Shown here: in pieces, positions 54,270 through 63,828 of the stretch
Layout of the letters: each line of letters starts with the position of its first letter
Numbering within the stretch: the first letter of the stretch is position 1
From: Leptospiraceae bacterium
GTDB taxonomy: Bacteria > Spirochaetota > Leptospiria > Leptospirales > Leptonemataceae
Direction: 5' to 3'
Assembly (NCBI GenBank): GCA_002717505.1
Contig: PBEB01000074.1
Span: forward strand, 17,164 to 81,163
Length of the DNA: 64,000 nucleotides
Notes under the pieces: generated by a model
What the model saw: only the letters and a program-made list of their open reading frames with translations
Told to the model about the DNA's origin: nothing
Databases searched by the model: none
Translations under genes and position numbers: made by a program

Positions 54270-55130
54270 ATGATTTCTCATTGCCGACGGTTGCATACCG
54301 CGCCACTCTATCCCGTGTCCCTGGATAACTCAAGAAGCGTGTCGATTCCCGAATTCTGGGAGATCAAATATCGAACAGCGGGTCCGGTTTCTCGGTTCCT
54401 TGCACTGATTCTTGATATGATCATCCTTTATATTCTGTTACTCATCGTGCTGGTTATTCTGACATTTACTATAGTTGGGTTTTCAAGCGCGTCAGAATGG
54501 GACAAGGTCTCTGTATTTCTACAGTTCATGCTCTTTTTCATCCTTTTCTGGGGTTATTTTCTGATGTGGGAATACTTTTCCCGAGGACGGACGCCGGGAA
54601 AAATGATGCTTGGACTTCGCGTCATTTCGCTAAGGGGTACCGGGCTCAACGCCAGCCACTCTGTAATTCGAAACATGGTGCGTATTGGCGATATGTATCC
54701 CTTTATCTTTCAGTTTGGCTTTTTCTTTATTCCATCCTACTTTGTTGCAGCTTTCTTCCTGTTCTTAACCGGGCGTTCTTTTCGCAGGCTGGGAGATATT
54801 GCAGGTGGTACCCTGGTGATTCGAGATCAGAACAGTACGCGATCCACTCGCCGCATGCTGGAAGCCGCGCGCACCGATGCATCAGGTATTCGACCAATGG
54901 CCGCTCTTTCCCCCAATCTAATGCGTGCCATCCATGAATACGCAGTCCGAAGAAATACTATGAATCCAATTATCAGAAAGGACCTGGCAGACCGATTCGC
55001 TCCGCGAATTGCAGAGTACTTTCAGGTGAAACGGGAATTCGCAAACAACGAAGAGATGATGCTAGCATTCTATACCTATCTCTTCGAATCCAATTCTTCT
55101 CTGTCTGTGGATCAGTCCATAGCCATATAG
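54270..55130 (+). CDS. RDD-family membrane protein
   Basis: 286 residues. The RDD domain occupies about residues 33-190: an R in YRTAGPVSRFLALILDMIILYILL, a second segment SVFLQFMLFFILFWGYFLMWE, the SRGRTPGKMMLGLRVI motif with the hallmark acidic/basic pattern, and a third membrane segment FFFIPSYFVAAFFLFLTG. A cytoplasmic helical tail of about 90 residues follows. RDD proteins are poorly understood; some act in ion exchange. The start is uncertain: ATG 54270 has a weak AGAG site, and GTG codons at 54315 and 54339 are possible. Confidence 0.83.
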   Translation: MISHCRRLHTAPLYPVSLDNSRSVSIPEFWEIKYRTAGPVSRFLALILDMIILYILLLIVLVILTFTIVGFSSASEWDKVSVFLQFMLFFILFWGYFLMWEYFSRGRTPGKMMLGLRVISLRGTGLNASHSVIRNMVRIGDMYPFIFQFGFFFIPSYFVAAFFLFLTGRSFRRLGDIAGGTLVIRDQNSTRSTRRMLEAARTDASGIRPMAALSPNLMRAIHEYAVRRNTMNPIIRKDLADRFAPRIAEYFQVKREFANNEEMMLAFYTYLFESNSSLSVDQSIAI

Positions 55131-55195
55131 ACAGGGTAGATCCCGTCGGCTGTGCTCTGGACTGTACCTTTTAAGTCCCTTCCGGGAAATGGAGT

Positions 55196-55381
55196 TCAGC
55201 TATCTGTGAGCAGCTTGCCGGATTTGGCCCAGTTATCCCGACTAACCTCTTCGATAACAATGTAGGTAGCGGATGGCGGTTTGCCGGCCACGTCCTCCAA
55301 TGTCTTTGTAAACTGGGCAACGATCTGTTGCTTCTGTTCTCGGCTTAGCTCTCCGGCTACGCGAACCTGTACGTATGGCAT
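55196..55381 (-). CDS. 4-oxalocrotonate tautomerase family protein
   Basis: 61 residues starting MPYVQVRVAGELSREQKQQIV: Pro after the initiator Met is the catalytic base in this superfamily, and the length is that of the small hexameric or trimeric tautomerases. The second half has the usual TYIVIEEVSRDNWAKSGKLL strand with Arg and Trp at conserved positions. These enzymes tautomerise enol/keto acids in aromatic catabolism, but no such pathway genes are nearby, so the substrate is open. Confidence 0.88.
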   Translation of the reverse strand: MPYVQVRVAGELSREQKQQIVAQFTKTLEDVAGKPPSATYIVIEEVSRDNWAKSGKLLTDS

Positions 55382-56110
55382 TGGTCAGAGGAGCCTGTCC
55401 TCGGGGAATTGTCTGCAATAATTCGTCTGGGAGTTAAGGAGCCGCTGTACCTTCGAAGGGACAGGTCACTCTAATGTTTGCAAAAGAGACTTAAGGGCGA
55501 CCTCAATCCGAGGTTGGCCCCGAAACGGCACTGCTGTGGATTCAGTGCAAAAAAATGAGCTTCTACGCTAATCCCAGGTTTCAAATGGGCCATTCTACGA
55601 CTTCGATATGGGCTGGCTTGCTCGCCTTTCCTACGCATGGATGCATTATCGCAGGTCTGGAATCGGAGAGCCCGGCGGTTCGCCTGACCCCTGGCTGGAC
55701 TCCGGGGACTTTGAGGCCATCCAGGCCGTATCGTGTATAACATTTTCCTGGACATCAATCATGGCTGGTCCTGCCGATGACCGTTCATCCTGCACTTCTC
55801 AGGCCGTTCGCCTTTCAACGGAGGGCGGTGCCGTCTCCTGCACAAATGTTCGCTGATCCTGCCGATTCTAATCTTGCAGGTACTGGTAAGGCAACCGGCT
55901 CTTGCATCTTGCCAGTCGGTCAGGGACAAATGGGCCGGCCTGGAACCCGGGAAAGCAGCTTCTGGGCCCGAAAATCCGCTTTTCCTGAGACGAGGACTTA
56001 AATTCGTGGCAAATGCGGGCTGCTGCGGTGGCAATCCGCACGGCAGAGTTCAAATGCCCGCTGATTTCGCCGGAAAGGTGGAACGGTAGACTTTAGAGAC
56101 CCTTTAATCA
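55382..56110. other. Gene-free region, 729 bp
   Basis: Several short open frames exist on both strands, but none has a ribosome site, recognisable homology or typical composition. A small hairpin GCACTG/CAGTGC at 55528-55548 and a CCTC/GAGG hairpin near 55502 are visible. No known RNA family (RNase P, tmRNA, SRP) could be recognised. It may hold an unannotated small RNA or decayed gene. Confidence 0.35.
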
Positions 56111-57937
56111 ATGGAAATTCGAAATATCGCAATTATTGCGCACGTAGACCACGGAAAGACCACTCTCGTAGATGGCATGCTCCACCTGGACAGCCAGATG
56201 AGCACCAAAGCAGGCACAGAACGTATCATGGACTCCATGGACCTGGAGCGAGAGCGAGGGATTACGATTCGTGCAAAAAATGCCAGTGTGCACTATAAAG
56301 ATACAAAAATCAATATCATCGACACTCCGGGCCATGCTGACTTCGGCGGAGAAGTGGAGCGAGTACTGGGGATGGCCGATTGCAGCCTCCTTCTGGTGGA
56401 TGCAGTGGATGGTCCCATGCCTCAGACCAGGTTCGTCCTGGACAAGAGCTTAAAAATGGGGCATAAACCCATCCTGGTAATCAATAAAATCGACCGTGAA
56501 TTCGCCAATCCAGATGCAGTGATCGACAAGGTGTTCGATCTTTTTGATGAACTGGGCGCCGATGGCGATCAGATGGACTTTCCCATCGTTTATGCCAGTG
56601 CGAAGAACGGTTTCGCTTCTCTGGAACTGGAAAAAGCAGGAAAAGAAGACAACGACCTTTCGCCTCTGCTGGATCTTATTCTGAAGCACGTTCCTGCCGC
56701 AGCGGGAAATCCAGAAGACCCGCTTCAATTTCAGATCATGAATCTGGACTACGATGACTACATGGGCCGCATGGGTATCGGTCGAGTTTTCAAAGGCAGA
56801 ATCTCCAAAGGTCAATCCGTAAACTTCGTAGGAAAAGATGGAACCAGTACCGGAAAGATCACAAAGATGTATGGCTTTGCGGGTCTGGCCAGGGTAGAGG
56901 TTACCGAAGCAGAGGCTGGCGACATTGTGGCTATCACAGGCATTGAGGATGCAGGCATCGGCGATACCATCTGTCAGGAAGGTGTAAAGGATGCGCGACC
57001 TCCCATAACCGTGGATGACCCCACGGTAAGTATGTTCTTTCTGGTGAATGATTCTCCGCTGGCAGGTCGCGATGGAAAATTCGTTACCACTCGCCAGATC
57101 TCAGAGCGTCTTTTTAAAGAAATCCAGACCAATGTTGCCATGCGAGTATTTGAAGACCCGGATCGCAAGGACCGATTCCAGGTTCAGGGTCGCGGAGACC
57201 TGCACCTTTCTGTGCTGGTGGAAACCATGCGACGGGAAGGGTATGAGCTTCAGGTATCTAGACCAGAAGTAATTATCAAGAAAGGCGACAACGGCGAAAA
57301 ACTGGAGCCCTACGAAACAGTTATCATCGACTTGCCGGAAGAATATAGCGGAACCATTATCCAGGAACTGAATCGACGGAAAGGGGATATGAAGACCATG
57401 GAGACTTCCTCACATGGCACTACTCGAATCGAATATTCAATTCCTACTCGAGGCTTGATCGGGTTCCGGTCCTTCTTGATCTCAGAATCAAGGGGCTCCG
57501 CTGCCATGACCTCACGTTACTCGCATTACGATAACTTTGCTGGTCCCATCCCGGGCCGCAAGAACGGAGCTCTGGTTTCCACAGAGCAGGGCACTGCCAT
57601 CCCATTTGCGCTCTGGGGAATTCAAGAACGAGGTTCTCTGTTTATCGCGCCCGGCACCGGCGTTTACCAGGGAATGGTAATCGGACAATGCAGTCGCGAA
57701 AGCGATCTGGAAGTCAATCCATGCAAAGAAAAGAAGCTTACGAACGTCCGAGCCAGTGGCTCCGATGAAGCAGTAAGATTGACTCCTCCCAGATTAATGA
57801 CACTGGAGCAATGTCTGGAATTTATTGATGATGATGAACTGCTGGAGGTTACTCCGAACGCCCTGCGGATTCGCAAGAAATATCTGGATCCAAACGAGCG
57901 CAAGAAAATGGCAAAGCAGGCGGTGGCTACCAGCTGA
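56111..57937 (+). CDS. typA: Translational GTPase TypA/BipA
   Basis: 608 residues. G1 HVDHGKTT at 11-18, switch I region [16 protein letters not shown]3 [12 protein letters not shown]4 NKIDRE and G5 YASAKNGFA are complete. Domains II, III and V follow, with the BipA-specific C-terminal region [30 protein letters not shown]. It binds 70S ribosomes like EF-G and is important under stress or in the cold, probably in ribosome assembly. It is a single gene after a long noncoding region; the ribosome site is weak. Confidence 0.98.
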   Translation: MEIRNIAIIAHVDHGKTTLVDGMLHLDSQMSTKAGTERIMDSMDLERERGITIRAKNASVHYKDTKINIIDTPGHADFGGEVERVLGMADCSLLLVDAVDGPMPQTRFVLDKSLKMGHKPILVINKIDREFANPDAVIDKVFDLFDELGADGDQMDFPIVYASAKNGFASLELEKAGKEDNDLSPLLDLILKHVPAAAGNPEDPLQFQIMNLDYDDYMGRMGIGRVFKGRISKGQSVNFVGKDGTSTGKITKMYGFAGLARVEVTEAEAGDIVAITGIEDAGIGDTICQEGVKDARPPITVDDPTVSMFFLVNDSPLAGRDGKFVTTRQISERLFKEIQTNVAMRVFEDPDRKDRFQVQGRGDLHLSVLVETMRREGYELQVSRPEVIIKKGDNGEKLEPYETVIIDLPEEYSGTIIQELNRRKGDMKTMETSSHGTTRIEYSIPTRGLIGFRSFLISESRGSAAMTSRYSHYDNFAGPIPGRKNGALVSTEQGTAIPFALWGIQERGSLFIAPGTGVYQGMVIGQCSRESDLEVNPCKEKKLTNVRASGSDEAVRLTPPRLMTLEQCLEFIDDDELLEVTPNALRIRKKYLDPNERKKMAKQAVATS

Positions 57938-58088
57938 TCCGGTGCCTGCCTGGCCGGGCCTCGGGCAGCGTTTGAATGGAAATGCTGACATGGCTGCGGT
58001 TTATGCGCAAATCAGCGATGCAGCACTTTGACGTGCAGGGAATGTATTTCTGGAGTGAAGCGAGCGAGGGACAGGAATACGAAAAACA

Positions 58089-58529
58089 ATGGGAACCGAA
58101 GTGGACAACGAGCAGCAGAAGCCCAGGGAAGTGCTGCGTATGCAGTTTCCTTCGCATCCACGCTTCATAGCTCAAATACGGCACTTTGTCTACGACACAT
58201 GTCTGAACTCCGGGTTCAGCAAGCCGGCAGCCTTCGACCTAAAAGTGATTACCGGTGAGGCTCTATCCAACATTATCAAATATGCATATGATAGTCGCAC
58301 TGATAAACCTGTTTTTCTCGAACTGCTTTTTTTCAGGACCTATTTGGAGATGAGAATCAAGGATCTTGGAAAACGTTCTCCGGTGGGGCAGAACCTTGCT
58401 CGCGACCTGAGCGATTACCGCGAAGCCGGTCTTGGAATCTATTTAATCTCTCATCTTTCCGATTACCATTATTTCGATCAATCTGCAGAAGTAGGAACTA
58501 TGCTGGTTATAAAGAAAAGGATTCGCTGA
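58089..58529 (+). CDS. RsbW-like anti-sigma/regulatory kinase
   Basis: 146 residues of the HATPase_c_2 (GHKL) type. The N box is GEALSNIIKYAYD and the G1/G2 region is reduced to KDLGKRSP and DYREAGLGIYLISHL, as in serine kinases of the RsbW/SpoIIAB group that bind anti-anti-sigma factors or sigma factors. The first 20 residues are a hydrophilic lead before the strand VLRMQFPSHPRF. The stop overlaps the start of the lipoate ligase gene (TGATG), so they are co-translated. No partner sigma or STAS gene is in the window. Confidence 0.85.
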   Translation: MGTEVDNEQQKPREVLRMQFPSHPRFIAQIRHFVYDTCLNSGFSKPAAFDLKVITGEALSNIIKYAYDSRTDKPVFLELLFFRTYLEMRIKDLGKRSPVGQNLARDLSDYREAGLGIYLISHLSDYHYFDQSAEVGTMLVIKKRIR

Positions 58530-59389
58530 TGTTTCTAGAGTTGCCTGATCTAAAACCGCGAAACCCTTATATGTCCCTGGCCCTGGACGAGGCCGTGGCT
58601 CTGTACTTTGGAAAAGGAAATGGCCGTCGTAATGCTCGCGCCATCGTCCGATTCTGGACCAATCCGTATTCCATAATCCTGGGGCGAACCTGTCAGGTAG
58701 CTAAGAACTTGATTCCTGAGTATATTGAAAGGTTTCAAGTCAGTCAAAAGAAAGAGGTCTGGAGTGCGCGTCCGTTGCTTTGTAGACGATCCTCTGGCGG
58801 CGGTACGGTGCTGCATGGTCCCGGAAACCTGAACTATACCATTACCATCTCTGTTGAAGATTTTCCTGAACTCTTTTCGCTACGTAAATCCTACGAGGTA
58901 TTTCTGGGTTTCGTGATTCGAGGTCTGGAAGCCCAGGGTATCGTGGCCCGGCAAATGGGACTTTCTGACCTGGTTATCGATGAAGCGGATGGTATCCCCA
59001 GGAAAATTTCGGGAAATGCACAATTTCGTAAATCCGGCATGATCTCGCATCATGGAACTTTGTTGACGCGCTCGGACCTCATTCCATTTATAAGTAGATA
59101 TCTGACTCATCCTCCGGAAGAGCCGGACTATCGCCAGGGTCGGACCCATGAGTCCTTCCTGGGATCATTGCCAGAACATTTTGATTTATCGTCATTCTAC
59201 AACTTCCTGGTATCTGAAGTCTCCAATCTGGTGGGACAGGGATCGGCAGGCATTATCCCCGCCGACGACAGAAAGCAAATCTTCTCTCTTGCCAGAAATC
59301 TGGTTCGAACGCGGTACGGCCGATCGGACTGGATCATGAATGGAAAATTGGAAGGTACAGTGCAGGGAAGCCGGCGAGCTTCTGGCTGA
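58529..59389 (+). CDS. Lipoate-protein ligase (LplA/LipB-type fold)
   Basis: 286 residues of the BPL_LplA_LipB family. The signature RRSSGGGTVLHGPGNLNYT is near residue 87 and the lysine motif KISGNAQFRKSGMISHHGTLL follows near 165. The N-terminal NPYMSLALDEAVA and WTNPYSIILGRTCQ regions are typical. It probably attaches lipoate (via lipoyl-AMP) or octanoate to carrier proteins; which of these cannot be told. Its start overlaps the stop of the RsbW-like gene. The C-terminus is shorter than E. coli LplA. Confidence 0.87.
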   Translation: MFLELPDLKPRNPYMSLALDEAVALYFGKGNGRRNARAIVRFWTNPYSIILGRTCQVAKNLIPEYIERFQVSQKKEVWSARPLLCRRSSGGGTVLHGPGNLNYTITISVEDFPELFSLRKSYEVFLGFVIRGLEAQGIVARQMGLSDLVIDEADGIPRKISGNAQFRKSGMISHHGTLLTRSDLIPFISRYLTHPPEEPDYRQGRTHESFLGSLPEHFDLSSFYNFLVSEVSNLVGQGSAGIIPADDRKQIFSLARNLVRTRYGRSDWIMNGKLEGTVQGSRRASG

Positions 59390-59480
59390 TTCTGGATGGG
59401 AAGCCCGGCTGCGGTATCGCGGAAGGGGCGCTGACTCTGGAATTCAATTCATGGGATCATCTATTTCAAAGGAGTAGCAA

Positions 59481-60737
59481 ATGCTAAAGAATCATCTTAA
59501 AGGGCAGGATGCAGAAGTTTATAATGCACTGGTAAAGGAAGACGAACGGCAGCAAGATAATCTGGAAATGATCGCGTCTGAAAACTTTGTCAGCCAGGCA
59601 GTTCTGGAAACCTACAGTTCAACCCTTACAAATAAGTATGCCGAAGGGTATCCCGGAAAGCGCTATTATAATGGCTGCGAAAATGCAGATGTAATCGAAG
59701 ACATCGCCATCGATCGGGCGAAGAAATTATTCAACGCGAATTATGCGAATGTTCAGCCCCATTCGGGGGCCCAGGCGAATATGGCGGTTTTTCTGGCAGC
59801 CCTGGAGCCAGGAGATAAATTCCTGGGAATGGACCTGGCCCACGGCGGTCACCTGACCCACGGTTCCAAAGTAAACTTTTCCGGACGAGTGTATGAGCCA
59901 GTGGCTTACGGCGTTCGTAAAGACGATCATCGAATTGACTTCGATCATGTAAGAAGCCTGGCTAAAGAACATAAGCCCAAAATGATTATCGCAGGCTTCA
60001 GCGCCTATCCCAGAGAATTGGACTTTGCAAAATTTCGCGAAATTGCAGATGAAGTGGGGGCCGTTTTGATGGCAGACATCGCCCACATCGCAGGCCTGGT
60101 GGCTGCCGGTGAGCATCCCAATCCTGTAGGCCTGGCCCACATTGTTACTACTACAACACATAAGACGTTGCGTGGTCCCCGTGGCGGACTGATTGTCTCC
60201 AACGAAGAAGAATACTTTAAAAAGCTAAATTCCAGAGTATTCCCGGGGGTGCAAGGTGGTCCTTTGATGCATGTTATTGCAGCCAAGGCCGTGGCTTTTG
60301 GTGAAGCTTTGCAGCCGTCCTTCAAGGACTATGCGAAGAAGGTCAAAGAGAACGCAAAGACTCTGGCCGAAACCCTCATGGGCCGAAACTTTCCCATTAT
60401 TAGCGGCGGCACGGATAATCACATGGTACTCCTGAATGTGGGAGAGAGGGGATTAACGGGAGCTGTGGCGGCGGATGCTCTTCATGAAGCAGGGATCACA
60501 GCCAACAAGAACGGAATCCCATTCGATCCGCATCCACCGGCTGTAACCAGTGGAGTTCGTCTGGGTACTCCTGCCCTCACAACCCGGGGCTTTGGCGCCG
60601 AGGAAATGAAAAAGGTAGGAAATCTTATTTGCGATCTGCTCGAGAATATTGAGGATGAAGGGAAGAGAAAAGCTGTGCGCCAGGGTGTATCGGAACTGGC
60701 CCAGGCTTTTCCTATGGATCGTTTTCGGCTGGATTGA
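59481..60737 (+). CDS. glyA: Serine hydroxymethyltransferase
   Basis: 418 residues. It interconverts serine and glycine with tetrahydrofolate, feeding one-carbon metabolism. The PLP lysine is K228 in [13 protein letters not shown]. Other conserved elements are [18 protein letters not shown] [14 protein letters not shown] at the N-terminus, [30 protein letters not shown] and TPALTTRGF near the C-terminus. AAAGGAG precedes the ATG. A strong terminator follows, so it is separate from the infC operon. Confidence 0.98.
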   Translation: MLKNHLKGQDAEVYNALVKEDERQQDNLEMIASENFVSQAVLETYSSTLTNKYAEGYPGKRYYNGCENADVIEDIAIDRAKKLFNANYANVQPHSGAQANMAVFLAALEPGDKFLGMDLAHGGHLTHGSKVNFSGRVYEPVAYGVRKDDHRIDFDHVRSLAKEHKPKMIIAGFSAYPRELDFAKFREIADEVGAVLMADIAHIAGLVAAGEHPNPVGLAHIVTTTTHKTLRGPRGGLIVSNEEEYFKKLNSRVFPGVQGGPLMHVIAAKAVAFGEALQPSFKDYAKKVKENAKTLAETLMGRNFPIISGGTDNHMVLLNVGERGLTGAVAADALHEAGITANKNGIPFDPHPPAVTSGVRLGTPALTTRGFGAEEMKKVGNLICDLLENIEDEGKRKAVRQGVSELAQAFPMDRFRLD

Positions 60738-60759
60738 TCCCCCGGCGGCAAGGACGGTA

Positions 60760-60783
60760 AAGGGCAGCTCTGCCCTTGCTTTT
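60760..60783 (+). terminator. Rho-independent terminator after glyA
   Basis: AAGGGCA and TGCCCTT pair over 7 bp with loop GCTC, followed by GCTTTT. It lies 22 bp after the glyA stop codon. Confidence 0.82.
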
Positions 60784-60827
60784 CGCCAGAAGAAGGCGGT
60801 TGACGCTGATACGTCATCTTGAAAAAT

Positions 60828-60969
60828 CCCGGAAATTGCTTGCATACAATGCAATTCCGGGTCTGATACGGACGCACGCGAAACTATGGAAGCCATTGCT
60901 TCCCTTGCGTGCTCGCCCATACGGGCTCAAGTGCACGGACGGGTGCACATACCGGGCCTAAAGCCCGGT
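60828..60969 (+). promoter_or_regulatory. Structured leader of the infC-rpmI-rplT operon
   Basis: Four hairpins can be drawn in sequence: CCCGGAAATTGC with GCAATTCCGGG (60828-60861, one bulge), GCCC-ATAC-GGGC (60915-60926), GTGCAC-GGACGG-GTGCAC (60931-60948) and ACCGGGC-CTAAA-GCCCGGT (60951-60969). In many bacteria this operon is repressed by L20 binding to its own leader, so an L20- or IF3-responsive element is plausible, but no known L20-leader consensus was identified. Confidence 0.5.
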
Positions 60970-60986
60970 CCACATTTGGAGGTTGA

Positions 60987-61622
60987 ATGGCAAGAAGGAA
61001 ATCCCATAAGGCGCCACCTCGCGCCAAGGAGCCACGCACAAATCGCCAGATTCGGGCAGACAAAGTGCGATTGGTAACAGAAGGAAAAGGTATCGAGGTA
61101 ATAGATATCCGCGTCGCTCTGGAACGAGCGGAGCAAGCAGGACTGGATCTGGTAGAAGTTTCTCCGGACCAGGATCCCCCCGTGTGCAAAATCATCGACT
61201 ACGGTAAATGGAAGTTCGAGCAACAAAAGAAGAAGAAAGAACAGGCCAAGAATCAGCATACCGTAAGCATCAAAGAAATCAAGATGCGACCCAAAATCGG
61301 GGATCATGACTACGATATCAAGAAGCGCAATGCTATTGGGTTTCTGGAAAAAGGGGACAAAGTGAAAGTGAGTCTCCGCTTCCGCGGTCGGGAAATCACT
61401 CACCCGGAACTGGGCATGAAATTGATGGATCGACTGGCCCAGGATGCCGCCGAAATCTCACAGGTGGAGAGCCCCGCAAAGATGGAAGGTCGCCAGATTG
61501 TAATGGTCCTGGCACCCAAAGCAGGGGTGAAAAAGAAACCCGGGAAGCCAGAGGAAGGAGCCGGGGAAAAAGAGGTTGCTTCCAGGGCTACGGGCGAAAA
61601 ATCTGGCCCCTCGTCGGAGTAA
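60987..61622 (+). CDS. infC: Translation initiation factor IF-3
   Basis: 211 residues. The N-terminal domain has [13 protein letters not shown] and [22 protein letters not shown]; a Lys-rich linker ([13 protein letters not shown]) leads to the C-terminal domain ([43 protein letters not shown]). IF-3 keeps 30S subunits free and checks start codon pairing. A tail of about 30 residues ([15 protein letters not shown]) exceeds the usual length. The ATG, preceded by TTTGGAGG, starts the operon; rpmI follows after 7 bp. Confidence 0.98.
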   Translation: MARRKSHKAPPRAKEPRTNRQIRADKVRLVTEGKGIEVIDIRVALERAEQAGLDLVEVSPDQDPPVCKIIDYGKWKFEQQKKKKEQAKNQHTVSIKEIKMRPKIGDHDYDIKKRNAIGFLEKGDKVKVSLRFRGREITHPELGMKLMDRLAQDAAEISQVESPAKMEGRQIVMVLAPKAGVKKKPGKPEEGAGEKEVASRATGEKSGPSSE

Positions 61623-61629
61623 TACTTCT

Positions 61630-61830
61630 ATGCCAAAGATGAAGACAAATAGAGCGGCCGCCAAGAGGTTCAAGTTTACCGCAAGCGGTAAGGTAAAGCG
61701 ATCCAGTGGATTCGCCAACCACATCCTGACCAAGAAGTCCCAGAAGCGTAAGCGCAAGCTGCGGAAAGGTGGCTATGTGGACGAGGCTGATTTGAAAGAA
61801 ATCCGCAATTTGCTTCCGAACGGAAATTGA
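61630..61830 (+). CDS. rpmI: 50S ribosomal protein L35
   Basis: 66 residues starting [20 protein letters not shown], the standard L35 N-terminus, with the family's basic core [26 protein letters not shown]. The start is set by homology; upstream in-frame codons belong to the infC end. It lies between infC and rplT in the conserved order infC-rpmI-rplT. Confidence 0.97.
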   Translation: MPKMKTNRAAAKRFKFTASGKVKRSSGFANHILTKKSQKRKRKLRKGGYVDEADLKEIRNLLPNGN

Positions 61831-61844
61831 ACTGGTAAAGACAA

Positions 61845-62195
61845 ATGAGAGCTAAGAACGGTACACTTCATAAGAATCGAAGAAAGCGCCTGATGAAAAA
61901 GGCCGAGGGCTATCGAGGCGGACGTCATCGTCTTTATCGATTCGCCCGAATCGCAGTAATGAAGGCTGGATTTCATGCCTTCAATGACCGCCGAAGAAAA
62001 AAGCGGGATATGCGAGCCCTGTGGATTCAGAGAATCAACGCTGCCGTGAGAGAAAGAGGTCTGTCCTACTCACGTTTCATTGATCTGGCCAACAAAGCCG
62101 GAATTCAGATGAATCGAAAAACTCTGGCAGAGCTGGCTTTTAGCGATCCCCGGGCATTCGATATTGTGGTGGAAACAGCTCGCAAAGCGGCCTGA
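61845..62195 (+). CDS. rplT: 50S ribosomal protein L20
   Basis: 116 residues. A long basic N-terminal helix (TLHKNRRKRLMKKAEGYRGGRHRLYRFARIAVMKAG) precedes the globular domain (RDMRALWIQRINAAVRERGLSYSRFIDLANKAGIQMNRKTLAELA). It binds 23S rRNA and is needed for early 50S assembly; in several bacteria it represses its own operon through the leader. A strong terminator lies just downstream. Confidence 0.97.
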   Translation: MRAKNGTLHKNRRKRLMKKAEGYRGGRHRLYRFARIAVMKAGFHAFNDRRRKKRDMRALWIQRINAAVRERGLSYSRFIDLANKAGIQMNRKTLAELAFSDPRAFDIVVETARKAA

Positions 62196-62222
62196 TCGAA
62201 GCAAATTACCCATTCAGGAAAA

Positions 62223-62247
62223 AGGTCGGCCCAGCCGGCCTTTTTTT
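62223..62247 (+). terminator. Rho-independent terminator of the infC operon
   Basis: GGTCGGC and GCCGGCC form a 7-bp stem (one T-G pair) around loop CCA, followed by TTTTTTT. It lies 28 bp after the rplT stop codon. Confidence 0.93.
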
Positions 62248-62594
62248 ATGCCCCGAGCCTTTTCTCGAAACCGGCAACGGACTGAGCTGGTTGCCCGTCT
62301 GCCCATCGGCTGTTTTTACGCAACTGGCGGCTCCCGGGGCTAATTTCTGGCCATCGGAGAAATGATTCGCGGAGCCTGGCCGAATTACGGGCAATTCTGT
62401 GATAACGAGTTGCTCATCTCTGGAACAGATCCCATCCATCGCTCGGCGGACTGAGGCAAAAAGGCCGGCTCTCTCTTTCCAGGACAGCCCCGGAAAAAAA
62501 ACTTCTTGTTTCTACTGTGTTATGCCGTCATTAGAAGCAGAGCACCGCTCAGTTATAATGGATTATCAGGAAAGGCTGATCACAAGGAGACGTA
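62248..62594 (+). other. Intergenic region before the zapB-like gene, 347 bp
   Basis: No gene or known RNA found. It must contain the promoter of the zapB-like/zapA pair; no clear consensus was recognised. CAAGGAGACGTA directly before 62595 is a good ribosome site. Confidence 0.4.
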
Positions 62595-63488
62595 ATGATT
62601 ACACTGGAGCAACTTGACGAACTCGAAGGCAGAATAGTTAGGGCCCTGGATCTAATCGGGGATCTACGTTCTGAAAACTCCCGCCTGGAGTCGGAAAACG
62701 ATAAGCTCCGCTCTGAGCACGATGAGATGAAACTGGCTCTGGATAAAAAAGAGCAGGAAATGGTTTCGCTCAAAGATCAGCTGGAGAAGACCGGAGCCGA
62801 ACTCAAAGAACTGAAAGAGAAAGAAGGAGTTCTGGAGAAACGCATCAACGAGATGCTGGGTCGCCTGGCAGATATGGAATCTGGGGGCGGAGCTCCATCC
62901 AGCTCACCTTCTCCGGCCGCAGCTGTTGCGCCATCCTCATCGGTTGCATCTGAGCCAGCAGCGGCCAGCATGGATACCCCTGCCTCTGCCGTGGAAACCC
63001 CCATGCCCGACCTGGAAGAAGAGACCATCGTAATTGAAGACGACGATTCCGATTTCGATAGCTCCAGTTCACTGACTTCTGAAGATGAAAGCGTAGTCAT
63101 TCTGGATGAGGAAGACCTGCCTGCTACCACTCCTGCCAGCGCTCCAGTGGACACTCCGGAGCCTGCATCGGATATGGCTCCGGAAACAGACTCCTTCACC
63201 ACTCCGGAGAGCTCCGATGTTGTATCGGAAGACGATGAGGAAATCATTGTTCTGGATGATGAAGAAGAAGATGATATAATTTTCGCCCAGGACGACGAAC
63301 TGGAAATCATCGATGAAAGCGAATCTCCTGCTGCTTCAACTAGCGGAAGTGGTGATACTACCACTGTAGAGATCTCTGGCGGATCCGGAGAGGATGAAGA
63401 GATCGTCCTGGATGATGACGATTCTCTGGGTGTCTTCGATGTAGAAGACGATGATGACTTTCTAATAGTTGAGGAAGAAGTGAAGTAA
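62595..63488 (+). CDS. ZapB-like coiled-coil protein with long acidic tail
   Basis: 297 residues. The first 95 residues form a heptad coiled coil (LEQLDELEGRIVRALDLIGDL, LRSENSRLESENDKLRSE) similar to ZapB/DUF904 division proteins. The rest (about 200 residues) is Ser/Pro/Ala- and Asp/Glu-rich and contains repeated short hydrophobic-acidic motifs: EETIVIEDDD, ESVVILDEED, EEIIVLDDEEEDDIIF, DELEIIDES, EEIVLDDDD, DFLIVEEE. It is very acidic overall. The start of zapA overlaps its stop (TAATG), supporting a joint role at the division ring. The tail is far longer than in E. coli ZapB (81 residues). Confidence 0.78.
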   Translation: MITLEQLDELEGRIVRALDLIGDLRSENSRLESENDKLRSEHDEMKLALDKKEQEMVSLKDQLEKTGAELKELKEKEGVLEKRINEMLGRLADMESGGGAPSSSPSPAAAVAPSSSVASEPAAASMDTPASAVETPMPDLEEETIVIEDDDSDFDSSSSLTSEDESVVILDEEDLPATTPASAPVDTPEPASDMAPETDSFTTPESSDVVSEDDEEIIVLDDEEEDDIIFAQDDELEIIDESESPAASTSGSGDTTTVEISGGSGEDEEIVLDDDDSLGVFDVEDDDDFLIVEEEVK

Positions 63489-63814
63489 TGACCACTGCAA
63501 CGGCCCAGAAAGTTGCCAGAACTACGGTAGATATCTTCGGCGAAAAATACGTCGTTCGTGGGGATGAATCCGTAGATTACATCGCAGATGTAGCCAGACT
63601 GGTGGATGACCGAATGCGAGAGCTTGCCCGAAACTCCAGGGGCATGTCTCGCAGTCGCCTGGCCATCCTTGCGGCACTGAATCTGGCAGATGAGCTAATG
63701 CAGGAAAGAAGTAATCCCGGAAAGAAGGGCCCTGAAGACGAATTGTTGGCCCAGAAAACCAGATACATGATCACCCTTCTGGATGAAGGGCTGGCCGGCG
63801 ATAGCATCTATTGA
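63488..63814 (+). CDS. zapA: Cell division protein ZapA
   Basis: 108 residues. The N-terminal beta-hairpin region TTVDIFGEKYVVRGDESVDYIADVARLVDDRMRELA is the ZapA signature, followed by a coiled-coil helix (SRLAILAALNLADELMQER). ZapA crosslinks FtsZ filaments and in Proteobacteria recruits ZapB. It overlaps the stop of the ZapB-like gene by one base, so the two are translated together. A structured RNA follows directly, as 6S RNA does in many bacteria. Confidence 0.92.
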   Translation: MTTATAQKVARTTVDIFGEKYVVRGDESVDYIADVARLVDDRMRELARNSRGMSRSRLAILAALNLADELMQERSNPGKKGPEDELLAQKTRYMITLLDEGLAGDSIY

Positions 63815-63828
63815 TGCATCGCTCTATA

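Noticed and set aside
55471..56034. Several overlapping open frames on both strands in the gene-free interval
   Set aside because: None has a ribosome site or protein-like pattern, and frames on both strands are about equally open.
62777..63364. Long Ser-rich open frame on the minus strand
   Set aside because: It is the mirror of the Asp/Glu-rich coding sequence of the ZapB-like gene; its composition follows from the opposite strand.
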